Shown piece after piece: positions 22,690-32,901 of a DNA stretch of 64,000 nt. This stretch comes from Coniella vitis (taxonomy: Eukaryota; Ascomycota; Sordariomycetes; Diaporthales; Schizoparmaceae). Location of the stretch: assembly GCA_011317545.1 (NCBI GenBank), contig WUJK01000007.1:992001-1056000 (forward strand). The letters are read 5' to 3'. The notes below the pieces were generated by a model. That model was not told where the DNA came from, did no database searches, and was given only the letters and a program-made list of their open reading frames with translations. How positions within the stretch are numbered: the stretch's first letter is position 1; every line of letters starts with the position of its first letter. The translations under genes were made by a program, and so were the position numbers.

Positions 22690-23303
22690 TCAAGCAGCAT
22701 CTTGGGTTGATGTTCTCCTATCGTTGCCATGTGCCTTCCAACATTTGGTGAAGGCCTCCATCTGGTTCCCAGTCAGTAAAAGCAAAAGTAAGAAGAAAAA
22801 AAAGAAGAAAAAAAGAAAAAGAAAAACAAAAAAAAAAAAAACCTTTGCGACCCGAAGCAACACGCAGACGCCTTACCTCGTCCTTGCACTTGCGCCAATC
22901 CTTCTTTTCGTAGTAGCAGTCCGTCATGCGCATATTCTCGTCTGCAAATGTCAGCCATCTCCAAAATAGAAGCTTGTTATGATTGCGGTGGCTAGCCTCG
23001 CGTACCTGCACAGCCTGTCCTCTGGATGCGCTTGTCCCTGAACATAACATCGTCAGCCCTGGCTCTCTCGCGTGTGACACAGCCAGGCCTCATATCGTCT
23101 GGTGCGATCTTGTCGGACTCCGTGGGCCGGGGATGCGCTCAGTGCCGCCGCCGCCGCCGAATGCCACCTGCTAAAACGCCCGGCCTGCCAAGCAAGTGTC
23201 AAGGAGAGCGAGTCGCAACTCACCACTCATCGGGCTCGTCGTCCTCCACTTGGACCTGCTCGATTGCAGGTTTGGCTGTTTTCTTGGCTCCGTCGTCGGC
23301 CAT
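22690..23303 (-). CDS. COA4: Cytochrome c oxidase assembly factor 4, twin-CX9C protein
   Basis: Four short exons: 23224-23303, 23006-23037, 22877-22941, 22690-22761. They encode 82 aa, and every junction is in phase. The N-terminus is acidic (EDDEPDEWDKR). The rest is the CHCH fold: TGC-ADENMRMTD-C and KC-KDEMEAFTK-CW. Cys36, 46, 56 and 66 form two exact CX9C pairs, and YEKKDW precedes the second pair. This pattern and the DEPDEWDKRI lead-in match the COA4/CMC3 family, which is imported into the mitochondrial intermembrane space through Mia40 oxidation and supports cytochrome oxidase assembly. None of the exons is long enough to stand out as a reading frame, so the gene is easily missed. The last intron (22762-22876) contains a purine-only tract. 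It is divergent from BPL1. Confidence 0.9.
22779..22842. repeat. Poly-purine (A/G) tract inside COA4 intron 3
   Basis: About 60 bases almost entirely A and G on the plus strand (pyrimidine-rich on the coding strand), with long A runs. On the transcribed strand it forms an extended polypyrimidine tract within the third COA4 intron, upstream of the AACCAG acceptor. Confidence 0.6.
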
Positions 23304-23522
23304 ATTGCGCACGAAACTGTGAAATCACGGTGCTGGCTGCTGGTGCTGTGCGTGGTGTGTCAGGAGGGAGAAAGCCGCTTCCGGCGTGTGGAATGCAGTT
23401 AAAGTGGTGCTTGGCTCCCAGTAAGTATTTACAGTCATACTTAGCACGACTTCTGAGCTCCCGCCTTGGCCAACAACCTCACCTCCAGCCTTCTGTGGTA
23501 CACATTCTCTCGACTTGCAGCC
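23304..23522. promoter_or_regulatory. Bidirectional promoter region of COA4 and BPL1
   Basis: Only 219 bp separate the start codons of the divergently transcribed COA4 (-) and BPL1 (+). Both promoters must therefore lie in or overlap this interval unless their leaders are extremely short. A CT-rich stretch precedes the BPL1 start. No TATA box is obvious. Co-regulation is inference from spacing alone. Confidence 0.5.
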
Positions 23523-25838
23523 ATGTCGACCCGAAAGCTTAATGTGCTGGTCTACACAGGTATCTCAGCCGTTCTGACTCGATTCTAGGGTTCGTTTCGC
23601 TGTGGCTAACATTTCTCCACAGGCACTGGCACAACAGTCGCCTCGGTCCGGCAATGTCTCTACACGCTGCGCCGCCTGCTCTCGCCTAATTACGCCGTAA
23701 TTCCCCTGACAGAGTCTGCCTTGCTCAAAGAGCCTTGGTCTTCCACTGCAGCGCTGCTCGTCATCCCCGGTGGTGCCGACACCAACTATTGCCGCGTCCT
23801 CAATGGCCACGGGAACCGTATCATTGACTCTTTTGTGCGCCGCGGCGGTGCCTACCTTGGCTTCTGCGCCGGTGGCTACTACGGGTCTGCCCGCTGTGAA
23901 TTCGAGGTGGGCCACGCCGACTCGGGCATGGAAGTCATTGGGAACCGTGAGCTGGCTTTCTTCCCCGGCACGTGCAGAGGCGGTGCCTTTGCTGGCTTCC
24001 GCTATGCGAGCGAGGCGGGCGCCCGAGCTGTGAGGTTGCAGGTCAACAGGGATGCTTTCCCCAGCTGTCAGGCGGTTCCTGAGACCTTCCGCTCCTATTA
24101 CAACGGCGGCGGTGTCTTTGTCGATGCAGCGCTTTTCAAGGACAAGGGTGTCGAGGTGTTGGCGAGCTATGAGGAAGACTTGAATGTCGACGGCGGGGAG
24201 GGCGGGGCCAAGGCTGCGCTGGTGTTTCGCCGGGTCGGATTTGGCGGCGCTATCGTGACAGGTCCTCATCCAGAGTAAGCCATTGTCTCTCATGGACAAC
24301 GCCTTTCCTAGCTCGGTAGACCCCGACTGACCACAGCATTTCTTAGATTTTCCGCCGTCAATCTCGAGCCACACTCCAATATCAAGGACTATGATAAGCT
24401 GATTGCCGCTCTCGAGGAAGACGACCAGTACCGCATCAACTTTGTCAAAGCTTGCCTGGAAAAGCTCGGCCTCGAGACCAACCACGATAACACGTCGATT
24501 CCCTCGCTCTCAAAGCTCCATCTTTCATCTCGCGACCCGCAGGACGTCGGCGGTTTGCTTGCTTCGCTCGGCGAGGTCATCACCAAAGATGAGAAGGGCG
24601 AGGAGCTGATTAGGGGAGAGAATGACACATTCCTGATTGAGCACAAGAACTCTCGCTGGACGGTCAACGACATGCGCACCGCTCTCGAACATGCGCACAT
24701 CTCTGCCAACGACGACGACAATGCCGAAAAGAAGCCCAAATACGACGCTGGCCAAGCAGCCGCCGTCGACGGCCTGATCGACTACAACAAGATCCTCAAG
24801 ACCATTGTCCCCCACGAACAAGGCTGGCCTGAGCCCAAAGAGACGCCCTACTTCAACCACGCAGACTACTACTCCTCGCTCAAGGAGTTTCGCCGCCACG
24901 AGACGGACGCCTACGAGTGGGGCGACGTGCTTCTGTACGGTGAGGCCGTCACGAGCACAAACACGCTGCTTGAAAAGAACCACCAACTACTCTCGCACTT
25001 GCCCACCGGCTTCACGGCAGCCGCCACCACGCAGATTGCTGGTCGTGGCCGTGGCACCAACGTCTGGCTTGCCCCGCCAGGTTGCACCATCTTTTCGACT
25101 GTCGTCAACCACCCAGCGCATCTGGGCCAGAGCCACCCTATCGTATTCATCCAGTACCTCATGGCTCTTGCCATTGTCGAAGGAATCAAGTCCTACGATG
25201 GCCGACTCAAAGGCGGCGCATATTCTGACCTACCTGTTAGACTGAAGTGGCCCAATGACGTCTATGCACAGGATCCCGAGAACCCGTGGGTCCAGGACTC
25301 TACGAGCAGCAACAGTATCAGTAGTGTTCCTGGCACATACAGCGGGCAATCCAAGCAACGGAAACCCAACTATGTCAAGATCGGTGGCATCCTGACCAAC
25401 TGCGCCTATAACGCAGGTCAGTACCAAACCGTTGTGGGCGTTGGCGTCAACACAACCAACGGCAAGCCCACGACATCGCTCGACGCAGTGCTCGCCAAAT
25501 TCTCGCAGCGACACAACCTGGCCCCGTTCCGCTCCGAGCGCTTGGTAGCGCGGATCGTGACACGGTTCGAATCGCTGTACCGCGAATTTGTGCGGAACGG
25601 GTTCAGCAGGGACATGGAGGAGCGGTACTATGATGTGTGGCTACACTCGGGCCAAATCGTCACGCTCGAGGCTGAGGGCGGTGTCACAGCCAAGGTGGTG
25701 GGCATCACGCGGGATTGGGGCTTGTTGAGGGCGCAGGAGCTTGGGATGGATGGGCGTGCAACAGGCAAGATTTGGGCGCTGCAAAGCGATGAGAATAGTT
25801 TTGATTTTTGGAAGGGGCTGGTCAAGAGGAAGATTTGA
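23523..25838 (+). CDS. BPL1: Biotin--protein ligase (holocarboxylase synthetase)
   Basis: Three exons: 23523-23559, 23623-24274, 24347-25838 (726 aa). The introns are GTATCT...CCACAG and GTAAGC...TCTTAG. The N-terminal half is the GATase-like BPL_N domain: LNVLVYTGTGTT, ALLVIPGGADTNYCRVLN and the nucleophile-elbow-like GGAYLGFCAGGYYG. The C-terminal catalytic domain holds the biotinyl-AMP-binding loop GRGRG at residues 462-466 (TTQIAGRGRGTNVWLAPPG), LKWPNDVY at about 529-536, KIGGILTN at about 574-581, and a terminal BPL_C-like segment. It activates biotin with ATP and attaches it to a lysine of acetyl-CoA and pyruvate carboxylases. Length and two-domain order match fungal and animal holoenzyme ligases. 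Confidence 0.95.
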
Positions 25839-26611
25839 TTTGGGCAGGGCGGAACAGGGGGAAGGAGTAAGGACAGGACAAGGAACAAGAAAAAAGCAAT
25901 TCGTCCTTTTGGTGGTCTCAACGGTTGGCGTATCAGTTGGGTTGGTAGACATAGAGAACCGAGCCGTGGTTGCAGAGAAGGTCGCGTGCTCTCAGCTTTG
26001 CTTATCTTGTATATATTGTTCTCGTCCGGACTCGGAGGTCGGACGGGTAGCTGCATGACGTCTTGCTGTAGGCCCGGGGAAAGAGCTGAGCGTTGGGGCG
26101 TTCAGGGGCTTTCACCGCCTTAGGGTGGTACTACAGTGAGCCCAAGTGGTGGTCCGACGCCCCGTGGGTGCCAGGTGTACAACCGAAAGATACGTACCGC
26201 TTGCTGCATAATCTCAAGAATACTTACCGTCTTGGGCACTTGTTGGGCGTGAGTGAATCTTCCATCCTCTCTTTCGCACCGCAACTACGAGTCGCCAAAC
26301 ATACCACATTTCGAGCTTCCACAACTGTATTTGGGTCGCGGATATATTCATCATCGTGTCAGAGTACTTGCGCGAAAGTTCAGAAAGACGGGAGAGTGAT
26401 AAGGGAAAGAAAGGAGCTGCTCACGACCCACCGTTCCGGTCGTTTCTAAAGACCTCTCCTTTCCTGGTACCAGACGGACAGGCGAAACAGATACTCCAGC
26501 TCAAGACTATTATCGCCTGACAAGCTATCCACGGAGTCTTGCAGCGGACTGGAAAGCGTCAAAGAAAACAAGAAAAACAAGACAACAACACATCGGACGC
26601 CGCCGCCCACC
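25839..26611. other. Intergenic region upstream of the TANGO2-family gene
   Basis: About 770 bp. A 118-codon plus-strand frame (26093-26449) has no recognisable domain and is taken as chance. The last 150 bp hold the leader of the TANGO2-family gene. Confidence 0.45.
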
Positions 26612-27772
26612 ATGTGTATAGCCCTTCTCACCACCGCGCATCCAAAGTATGCGCTCATCATCCTCAACAACCGCGATGAATTCATTCTCAGACCCACTTC
26701 GCAGCCTCACTGGTGGACGATTGATGGAGAGAGATGCGCATCGTCACAGCCAGGGGAACCAGCTGTGTCTCCGCCAGCCACAAACGGGCAACCTCCACAC
26801 AACTGCAACAACAACGAAGACAGCCATGACGACAAGGTCCAGCACGTCCTCTCCTCACGAGATCTCCTCCGCCCGGAGCGCGGCACCTGGATGGGAATCA
26901 CCAAGGCAGGCCACTTTGCCGTGCTGACCAACTACCGCGAGCTGGATTCTGGCACGGGCGCCCCCTCTGTGAGCGGCACCAAGAGCCGCGGCAGCATGGT
27001 CACTGCCTTCCTGCGAAAACCGACGGCGCAGAGCGTGGCGGACTTTGTAGACGGCATGATTGCGGACGGCAGCACGCAAGGTGTGGGTGGCTTCTCGCTG
27101 CTGTGTGGTAAATTGCGACGGCGGCGACAACAACAACAACGCCAGGAGATCAACGGTGGTGCCAACAGCAGTGGACACGACGAGCTGGAGCCCTTGGCTA
27201 TCGTGTCGAACAAGGCAGTGCATCCGGAGCAGATACCGTGGATCTGTGGAACAAGAGATGAGGTGATTGGGTTGAGCAATGCGGCTTACGATGATCCGAA
27301 GGAATGGCCCAAGGTTACGAAAGGCAAGGCGCTGCTGAAAGACGAGATTGCGAAAGCCGTGGCGGATGATGCGACCAAGGAGGACCTTTTGGGTCGTCTA
27401 TTTGCTCTACTGACTCAGGATGACTTGCCAAGGGAACCGAGTTGGGGCTTTGAGGACTATCTCAAGGTGCTGCAAAAGTCGATATTCATACCGCTGCTTG
27501 GGGACCAACAGCACAAGGACGACATGGCGACTTGGCCTACGCGTTCCGGGGGGGACGCGCCTGTGAAGGCGAATAATGGCGACGAGGGCTCGCCTCAGCC
27601 TGTGTCTTTCAGCACTGGCTTGTATGGCACCCAGCGGCAAACGGTGATATTGGTGGACTGGGAGGGCAACGTGACATATGCCGAACGCTCGCTCTTTGAT
27701 GCGGACGGCAACCCGATAGAGAAGGGCAAGGGTGATGCAGTGTTCCAATTTGATATTGAAGGGTGGCAGTGA
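26612..27772 (+). CDS. TANGO2/NRDE family protein
   Basis: An intronless frame of 386 aa. It opens with MCIALLTTAHPKYALIILNN followed by RDEF, the conserved N-terminal Cys and NRDE motif of the TANGO2 (transport and Golgi organisation 2) family. Further conserved pieces are WMGITKAGHFAVLTNYRE and GSMVTAFLRKP, then IVSNK and GLSNAAYDDP...WPKV in the middle, with YGTQRQTVILVDWEGNVTY near the end. Human TANGO2 is linked to heme and lipid handling in mitochondria and ER. Biochemical function in fungi is unsettled. Fungus-typical Gln/Asn and Gly-rich insertions (residues about 45-80 and 170-195) lengthen it relative to animal members. The start codon is fixed by the required N-terminal Cys2. Confidence 0.9.
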   Translation: MCIALLTTAHPKYALIILNNRDEFILRPTSQPHWWTIDGERCASSQPGEPAVSPPATNGQPPHNCNNNEDSHDDKVQHVLSSRDLLRPERGTWMGITKAGHFAVLTNYRELDSGTGAPSVSGTKSRGSMVTAFLRKPTAQSVADFVDGMIADGSTQGVGGFSLLCGKLRRRRQQQQRQEINGGANSSGHDELEPLAIVSNKAVHPEQIPWICGTRDEVIGLSNAAYDDPKEWPKVTKGKALLKDEIAKAVADDATKEDLLGRLFALLTQDDLPREPSWGFEDYLKVLQKSIFIPLLGDQQHKDDMATWPTRSGGDAPVKANNGDEGSPQPVSFSTGLYGTQRQTVILVDWEGNVTYAERSLFDADGNPIEKGKGDAVFQFDIEGWQ

Positions 27773-28391
27773 GTTGGCTTGGTTGGCTGACGGTGGTGCT
27801 TTTTTGCAGCATCACAGCGTCGGGTTTGTTTTTTAAATGATGAGTGAAGTCGTCTAGGATCTCCAAAAGTGGAAGAGCGTTTTGTCCTGTTCGTCCTCAT
27901 CATGTTACCCTTTACTCTTCACACATGGAAGTGAGACTAACTAACACCTTGCTAGCAAGCATAATTTCAATAATCCGAGCTTGAGGCACGACTGATAAAG
28001 AAGAGCTCAAAGCAAGTATTCTGCAGCTGGGACTCGGATCCAGCATATGAACAGGGTGGCACCTCAGTCTGGGGAAACAGCTTTGCCAGTGATCAGTGAT
28101 ATTGGACCCTTGTGGTGATGAACCCATCATAGGTGGAGGCCAAAGTGATGCCAATATTCCTGTTCAACCCTGAACTGCTGCTGCCATTTGTATCAGAATG
28201 GCCAAACATTCAGGGTAGCACTTGCACTTGCAACTTAATGCTTCCCTCTTGTGTCAAGTGTCAAGCGCACTAGTTCCCGTTTGAGCACGTAATATGGTAT
28301 CTCCTGGGCACTATCACCATATCAACAATCACATGGGCGTCCAAACTTGGACCCCTCTCCTCCCCGTTCACCACAACAACATCAGCTGATC
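27773..28391. other. Intergenic region
   Basis: About 620 bp between the TANGO2-family gene and the next plus-strand gene. No coding frame is supported. The segment just upstream of 28392 is CT/CA-rich, as expected for a fungal 5' leader. Confidence 0.45.
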
Positions 28392-29968
28392 ATGGCGACG
28401 AGGCCCCGCTCCCGACATTCTGCTAACAGATCTGCCAGCTCTGCCAGCTCTGCCAGCTCTGTCGATACATCTGTGTATAACGAGTACCTCCAACTTGCCA
28501 ACACAGCATTAACTTTGCAATCGCCTCCTCAACCAGCTACTCCCAGCAGTACCTCTGCACAACACCAAGGACAAGGCCCGCAGCAACCACTAACAAACTC
28601 AGCGCTGCTCGCCTTCTGCAAGTCCATCTACCTTGAGAGCATCCAATTGACCAGAAGCATCCTTTGGCAGAGTTGGAGGTGCACCTGGATGCTGCTGTGG
28701 ACACTTCCCCAACCCTTCTTCGTCGCCATCTATAGTCTGATACCGCTCTGGGTCACTTTTCTCGAGGCCCTTGTCGTCGTGGCATTTGCAATCTCCTGGA
28801 GACTTTTCTCCGACATCATACACAAGCTTGGCTGGTTCCTGTCAGTGTTTGAGGGGCAATGGGGCGACCGGAGCGCGCCTCGCGGATCCCAACACCGCAC
28901 CTCCCATTCCACCGTCAGCCAGCAAACACTTCAGGTCCCAGCTGTTCATTTGAGAGGAGCGCCGGCAGCAGCCGCCTCCCCGTACTGAAGAGTCCAAGAC
29001 CGCCGTCTCAAAGGTCGCTGGACAGCGCCAAAGCATTTCGCACCAGCGCAAAAGCTTCCAGTACTGTTTCTCTGCCGGCGAACCCGAGCGTCTCCTCCAG
29101 TCACAGCGCCAACTTATCTATGCCACTATCACCGCGGGTTGAGCGCGCGTCAGCCAGTGACGGTAAACAAGCCGTGACTTCACTGCCACACCGGCCGCTA
29201 CTAAAGCAACACAGTCTCAATATTCTCTCCAGCTTGTCGCATTCTCTTTCACGCTCGAATATGGGAACTGACAGCCAAGTCCATCGCTCCTTTACAATTC
29301 CGACCTCTACAAAAACCGTCAAGGGGACCATGGCTGGCCGTACCCGCGAGGTGTCTGCCCCCCTTCCACGAGTTTCAAAGTCAAGTGGCAGCATCTACTC
29401 GGCGGATACTCAAAAGGCCGAGCAGAATCCTACTCTCGATCCATGTCTCGTTTACGACGCCCAGCCATCCACCTACTGGAGTGGCCGCTTCGTGGCTCTT
29501 CGCGACCGGTTCCGATCCGAGAATCTAGTGCCAGAAAACATGGAATCTCTGATGGAGGCGCACTCGAAATGGGTTCATAACGCGAATAAGCACACGCAAC
29601 TGGCGGACACCCGTAAGACCCGCCACGGCCGTTCCACGGTCCATCTGCCGCCTTCAGCCACCACCACTACAGTTCTCAAGCAATCAGACCGCCGAGTCAC
29701 TGACAATTTCACGCTACCAGACGCTTCTCAGCTTCTTGACGAACAGGATCGATGCAAACGCGTCTTTAAGCACCTAGAAACCTTGTGTATGACTGAAGAA
29801 GCGCGTCAGAGTCTTTTGGCCTGGCAGCAAGAGTATGCGCGCAAGACGGGCCAAAAGAGGCTCATGCCCAAGGGCAGCAACCTTGAGCACCAGAGACGTA
29901 TGTCATACTTGTCTCGTATTTTGGCCTACAGCAAGCCTTCGAGAAAGTCTGTTACATGGCTGGGTTGA
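28392..29968 (+). CDS. Hypothetical membrane protein with long Ser-rich tail
   Basis: Two reading frames overlap here: 28392-28988 and 28859-29968. A GTCAGT donor at 28841 and a TCCCAG acceptor ending at 28941 join them in phase (28392-28840 + 28942-29968, 491 aa), which I prefer to two overlapping genes. The N-terminal part carries an SSASSAS tract and two hydrophobic segments, WMLLWTLPQPFFVAIYSLIP and TFLEALVVVAFAISW. The tail is rich in Ser/Pro/Arg (SRLPVLKSPRPPSQ). It ends in a better-ordered module: TYWSGRFVALRDRFRSENL, DRCKRVFKHLETLC and SLLAWQQEYARKTGQK. I recall similar blocks in uncharacterised Sordariomycete proteins but cannot assign a function. Confidence 0.6.
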
Positions 29969-30719
29969 AACCGTGGCCACTGGAGGTTAGGTTCAAGGGC
30001 AACTGTTGCTCAACAGACCGTCGCTGTCTGACTGTGGGCTGTCTTCTGAGCGATTGTGGTCGCCGTGTGTGTGTGTGTGTGATGATTGTGCGCATTTACT
30101 TAGTTACGTTCAGGGAGGAGGACCAGACGTTGCAAGGCATGGCTACTCGTCAAGCTGGTAGCCAAGGGTTTCAGCAATTGTATCGGATTTCGTAGTCTTA
30201 CTTTCTTTACAAGCCTAATCGCGGATACAACAAATGTCAAGCGGACAAATGGTTGCTACTTTTCTTGGCTGTAAAAACGTTTGGCTCTTGATACCAGGAC
30301 GCCCAAAGCAACATACTGCCCGTAAACCATAAAGTCGAGGTATCACATCCAACGCCGCGGTAAATGCACAACTGACCCAGACCGTATCCTGGTGCATACC
30401 AGACCCCTTTCCTACCTGAACGCCCAAAGTCCGTGCCAAGCCCAGTCCCGTATGATGATAGTCAAAGGTCTAAAACGCCGCCCTTACAAGCAGATTGCCA
30501 ATTGAGTTTGACAGTATACTTATTCTTTGCCTGCTGCTGATCCTCTTGATTCGTTTCTTCCGCTTTCTTTTTAGGGCTGCTATTCGCACTGATTGCCGAG
30601 GTAGGACTGGAGCCGTGCAAAGCAGCAGCACCACCATTCCCACTACCACCAGCATCCAGCGCCCTGGCTCCGCTCCCAGCTCCGAAGCCACCATGATCAA
30701 AATCGAACGCGGCATCTCC
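29969..30719. other. Convergent intergenic spacer
   Basis: About 750 bp between the 3' ends of the membrane-protein gene (+) and TFB2 (-). A GTGTGTGTGTGTG run lies at 30067-30080. A plus-strand frame running into 31466 is the antisense of TFB2 and is disregarded. Confidence 0.5.
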
Positions 30720-32255
30720 CTAAATCTCGCGCCTATTCTTTTGTTGCTTCAAAAAGTCGCGCAACTGTTCATAACGACTGGCAAAAAAGCTCTGCTTGGC
30801 GTCGCTCTTCCACAAGAGCACGCCGATCTCCTCGGCGTACCGCGCCACCTGCTCGTACTCTTGCTGTGTGTCAAAGTCCTTGAAGAGGAAGCCCTTGGAG
30901 GTCTTCATGCGCTCGTTTTCCAGCTGCCAGAGACGGATCTGGTCGACGACGGTGGGCGGCAGGACGGGCTTGTTGTTGAGGGCTGCGGTGCGGTGCATCT
31001 GTTCGTGGGCGTGCGTGGCGAGATAGCTGATGATTTGGTCGGCTGTGATGCCGTAGGCAACGGCGCTGCGGATGGAGCGGCGCGAGAGACGGCCCGTGAT
31101 CATGCCTGCGAAACGGTGCTTGAGCTCACAGAAGAGGGCGAGGACCGAGATTTGCAAGGGGGACGAGGTGTAGGCGTAGATGCGGTAGTTTGTCTCGAGG
31201 ATGATGAAGCCGGTTGCTGGCTTGGCTTCGGGCGTGAGGCTGGTGTCTGCCGAGGCATCGCCGTTGCCGGCTGCGATGGCGGCGTCCACGCCTGCCGAGA
31301 CGCTGCGGAGGGCGCCTGCACCGCTTGTGAGGGTGGTCGCGAGGCGAGTCGGGTAGTACTGGCCTGGGTTGGCGGGGTCCACAAACACGAGGCCGAAATC
31401 CATAAGATCGGGCAGCATGTTGCGGCGCATTTCCGTCAGTGCCGAGGTGTCGTAGGCGTGGCCTAGCTCCAGACTGGCGAGCGTAAACAAGAAGGAGAGC
31501 ATGTCGACGCTGTCGAGGCCGTGACCCCGGGGGGTCTTGAGACCCTTGTCGTGCATCTCGTTGGCGGTATCGGCGGCCTCGAGCCACTGCAGGAGCAGTG
31601 TCCAGACCTGGGCGTTGGCTTCTTGGAGGAGAAAGGTGAAGCCTGCCTGTGTGATGCGCACCCCACCGCCATTGTCGACGCGCTCGACCAGCCGGCCTGC
31701 CACGAGGAGCTCTCGGACGCTTGAGTTGGGACCAGAGCTCTTGCCTCCAAAACCGCCCCCGCCCCCAATATCCACGCTATTGACTACATAGTGCAGGATG
31801 TCCTCCCACTTCTTGCGCGCCACGCGGTCGAGAAAGGCAATGTCGATGTGGGCGGGCACGGGGTCGCTGCTGGGAACGCCAAAGCTCTGGTGGTCGCCAC
31901 CACCTTCGAGAGCGAGGCGCAGTGAAGCGCGGAAATTGGTCGCAAGGGTGAGAAACTGGCGGGGTTCTGTTTTGGTAACGGACGAAATGGAGATGATGTG
32001 CAAACGGCGCAGAATGCCGAGGGCCTGGTCGCGAGCGCGCTTAGCCTCGGGCTTCACCCAAATCTCGAGGTCGCTCAGGGCGAGCGGATCGGGCATGTAG
32101 AGGACGGCCATGACGATGGTTTTTGCGAGGTTGGGCAGCATGCGCCGGAAGATGGCAAAGGCGGTCGAGGGCTGCTGGTAGAGGCGGCGAAAGGTGGTGC
32201 CCTGGAGCTTCTCGAGGTACTCGGAGAGCGTGAGAGAGGGTGCGCCGACAGACAT
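30720..32255 (-). CDS. TFB2: TFIIH subunit Tfb2 (p52 homolog)
   Basis: An intronless frame of 511 aa, close to the length of yeast Tfb2. Family blocks are visible: LSEYLEKLQGTTFRRLYQQP at the N-terminus, MLPNLAKTIVMAVLYMPDPL, WVKPEAKRARDQALGILRRL, then FLTLATNFRASLRLALEGGG and WEDILHYVVNS. The C-terminal wHTH/Tfb5-interacting region contains FIILETNYRIYAYTSSPLQI, LTRLSRR-like SIRSAVAYGITADQIISYL and QIRLWQLENERMK. Tfb2 anchors and stimulates the Ssl2/XPB ATPase in TFIIH, serving RNA polymerase II initiation and nucleotide excision repair. A few Gly-rich insertions (about residue 160) are fungal additions. It is divergent from the thioesterase gene. Confidence 0.95.
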   Translation of the reverse strand: MSVGAPSLTLSEYLEKLQGTTFRRLYQQPSTAFAIFRRMLPNLAKTIVMAVLYMPDPLALSDLEIWVKPEAKRARDQALGILRRLHIISISSVTKTEPRQFLTLATNFRASLRLALEGGGDHQSFGVPSSDPVPAHIDIAFLDRVARKKWEDILHYVVNSVDIGGGGGFGGKSSGPNSSVRELLVAGRLVERVDNGGGVRITQAGFTFLLQEANAQVWTLLLQWLEAADTANEMHDKGLKTPRGHGLDSVDMLSFLFTLASLELGHAYDTSALTEMRRNMLPDLMDFGLVFVDPANPGQYYPTRLATTLTSGAGALRSVSAGVDAAIAAGNGDASADTSLTPEAKPATGFIILETNYRIYAYTSSPLQISVLALFCELKHRFAGMITGRLSRRSIRSAVAYGITADQIISYLATHAHEQMHRTAALNNKPVLPPTVVDQIRLWQLENERMKTSKGFLFKDFDTQQEYEQVARYAEEIGVLLWKSDAKQSFFASRYEQLRDFLKQQKNRREI

Positions 32256-32901
32256 GGTAGGCCAACGGTTTGCAGATTATCTTCGAAAGGGACTAGAGGG
32301 GCAAACGGGAAAATAATGGATCAAGCGTGGTCGAGCGTGGTCGAGCGTGTTCGTTTGAGGGTCGTCGATTGTCTTCTTTGTGAGATCAGGCAGTCAAAGC
32401 GGCCGAGGAGGTTGCTGCAGCTGTCATGGTAAGGAAGCTGTTGTTTGCTATGCTGCGACTGTGTGCAGAGGCAGACACTTGATGCGCCGATAGCCTCTCG
32501 CACCAGACGCAGACAAGCAAGACTTGGTGGTGATGTCTAAATATGGCGGGTGATATGTCGTCGTTGGTATGTGGGAAATAAGTGAAGCTGGGAAAGTTGA
32601 TCCGCCAGTCTTCTAGGGCAGGCAGAACAATACAAGAGCAGCTCCTGTCCCCGCCCTTTGATGCATTGATTGCAGGGGTTGGTCGCTGCTGATAAGCCCT
32701 GTGACGTGCGCCGTAGGCCCCGGGCCCCGGGCCTCGGCGCCTGTCTCGGCTGCTGCTTACAGGGGATCTTCCGGGCTTCGTGGGGCCCGTTAAGTGTCCG
32801 CACAAGGCCGCTGTCCAGGTATCTTGGCCGACTTCTATCACTGAAGATTGCTTGCTTTGCACATTGCCGAATCAAACTTCGCAACAACAAGCCTCCCAAC
32901 C
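32256..32901. promoter_or_regulatory. Divergent intergenic region, TFB2 / thioesterase
   Basis: 646 bp between two divergent start codons, so both promoters lie here. A short GTCGAGCGTG tandem repeat (three copies, about 32330-32351) is near the TFB2 side. A GGGCCCCGGGCC palindrome-like stretch lies at about 32718-32732. No specific factor site can be assigned. Confidence 0.35.

Noticed and set aside
23565..24485. 306-codon minus-strand frame over BPL1
   Set aside because: Antisense to the well-supported biotin ligase N-terminal domain; no domain of its own.
26093..26449. 118-codon frame between BPL1 and the TANGO2-family gene
   Set aside because: No domain or intron signals; it lies in what should be the 3' flank and promoter of established genes.
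30495..31466. 323-codon plus-strand frame across TFB2
   Set aside because: It is the antisense shadow of the TFB2 coding sequence, which has strong family-specific blocks on the minus strand.
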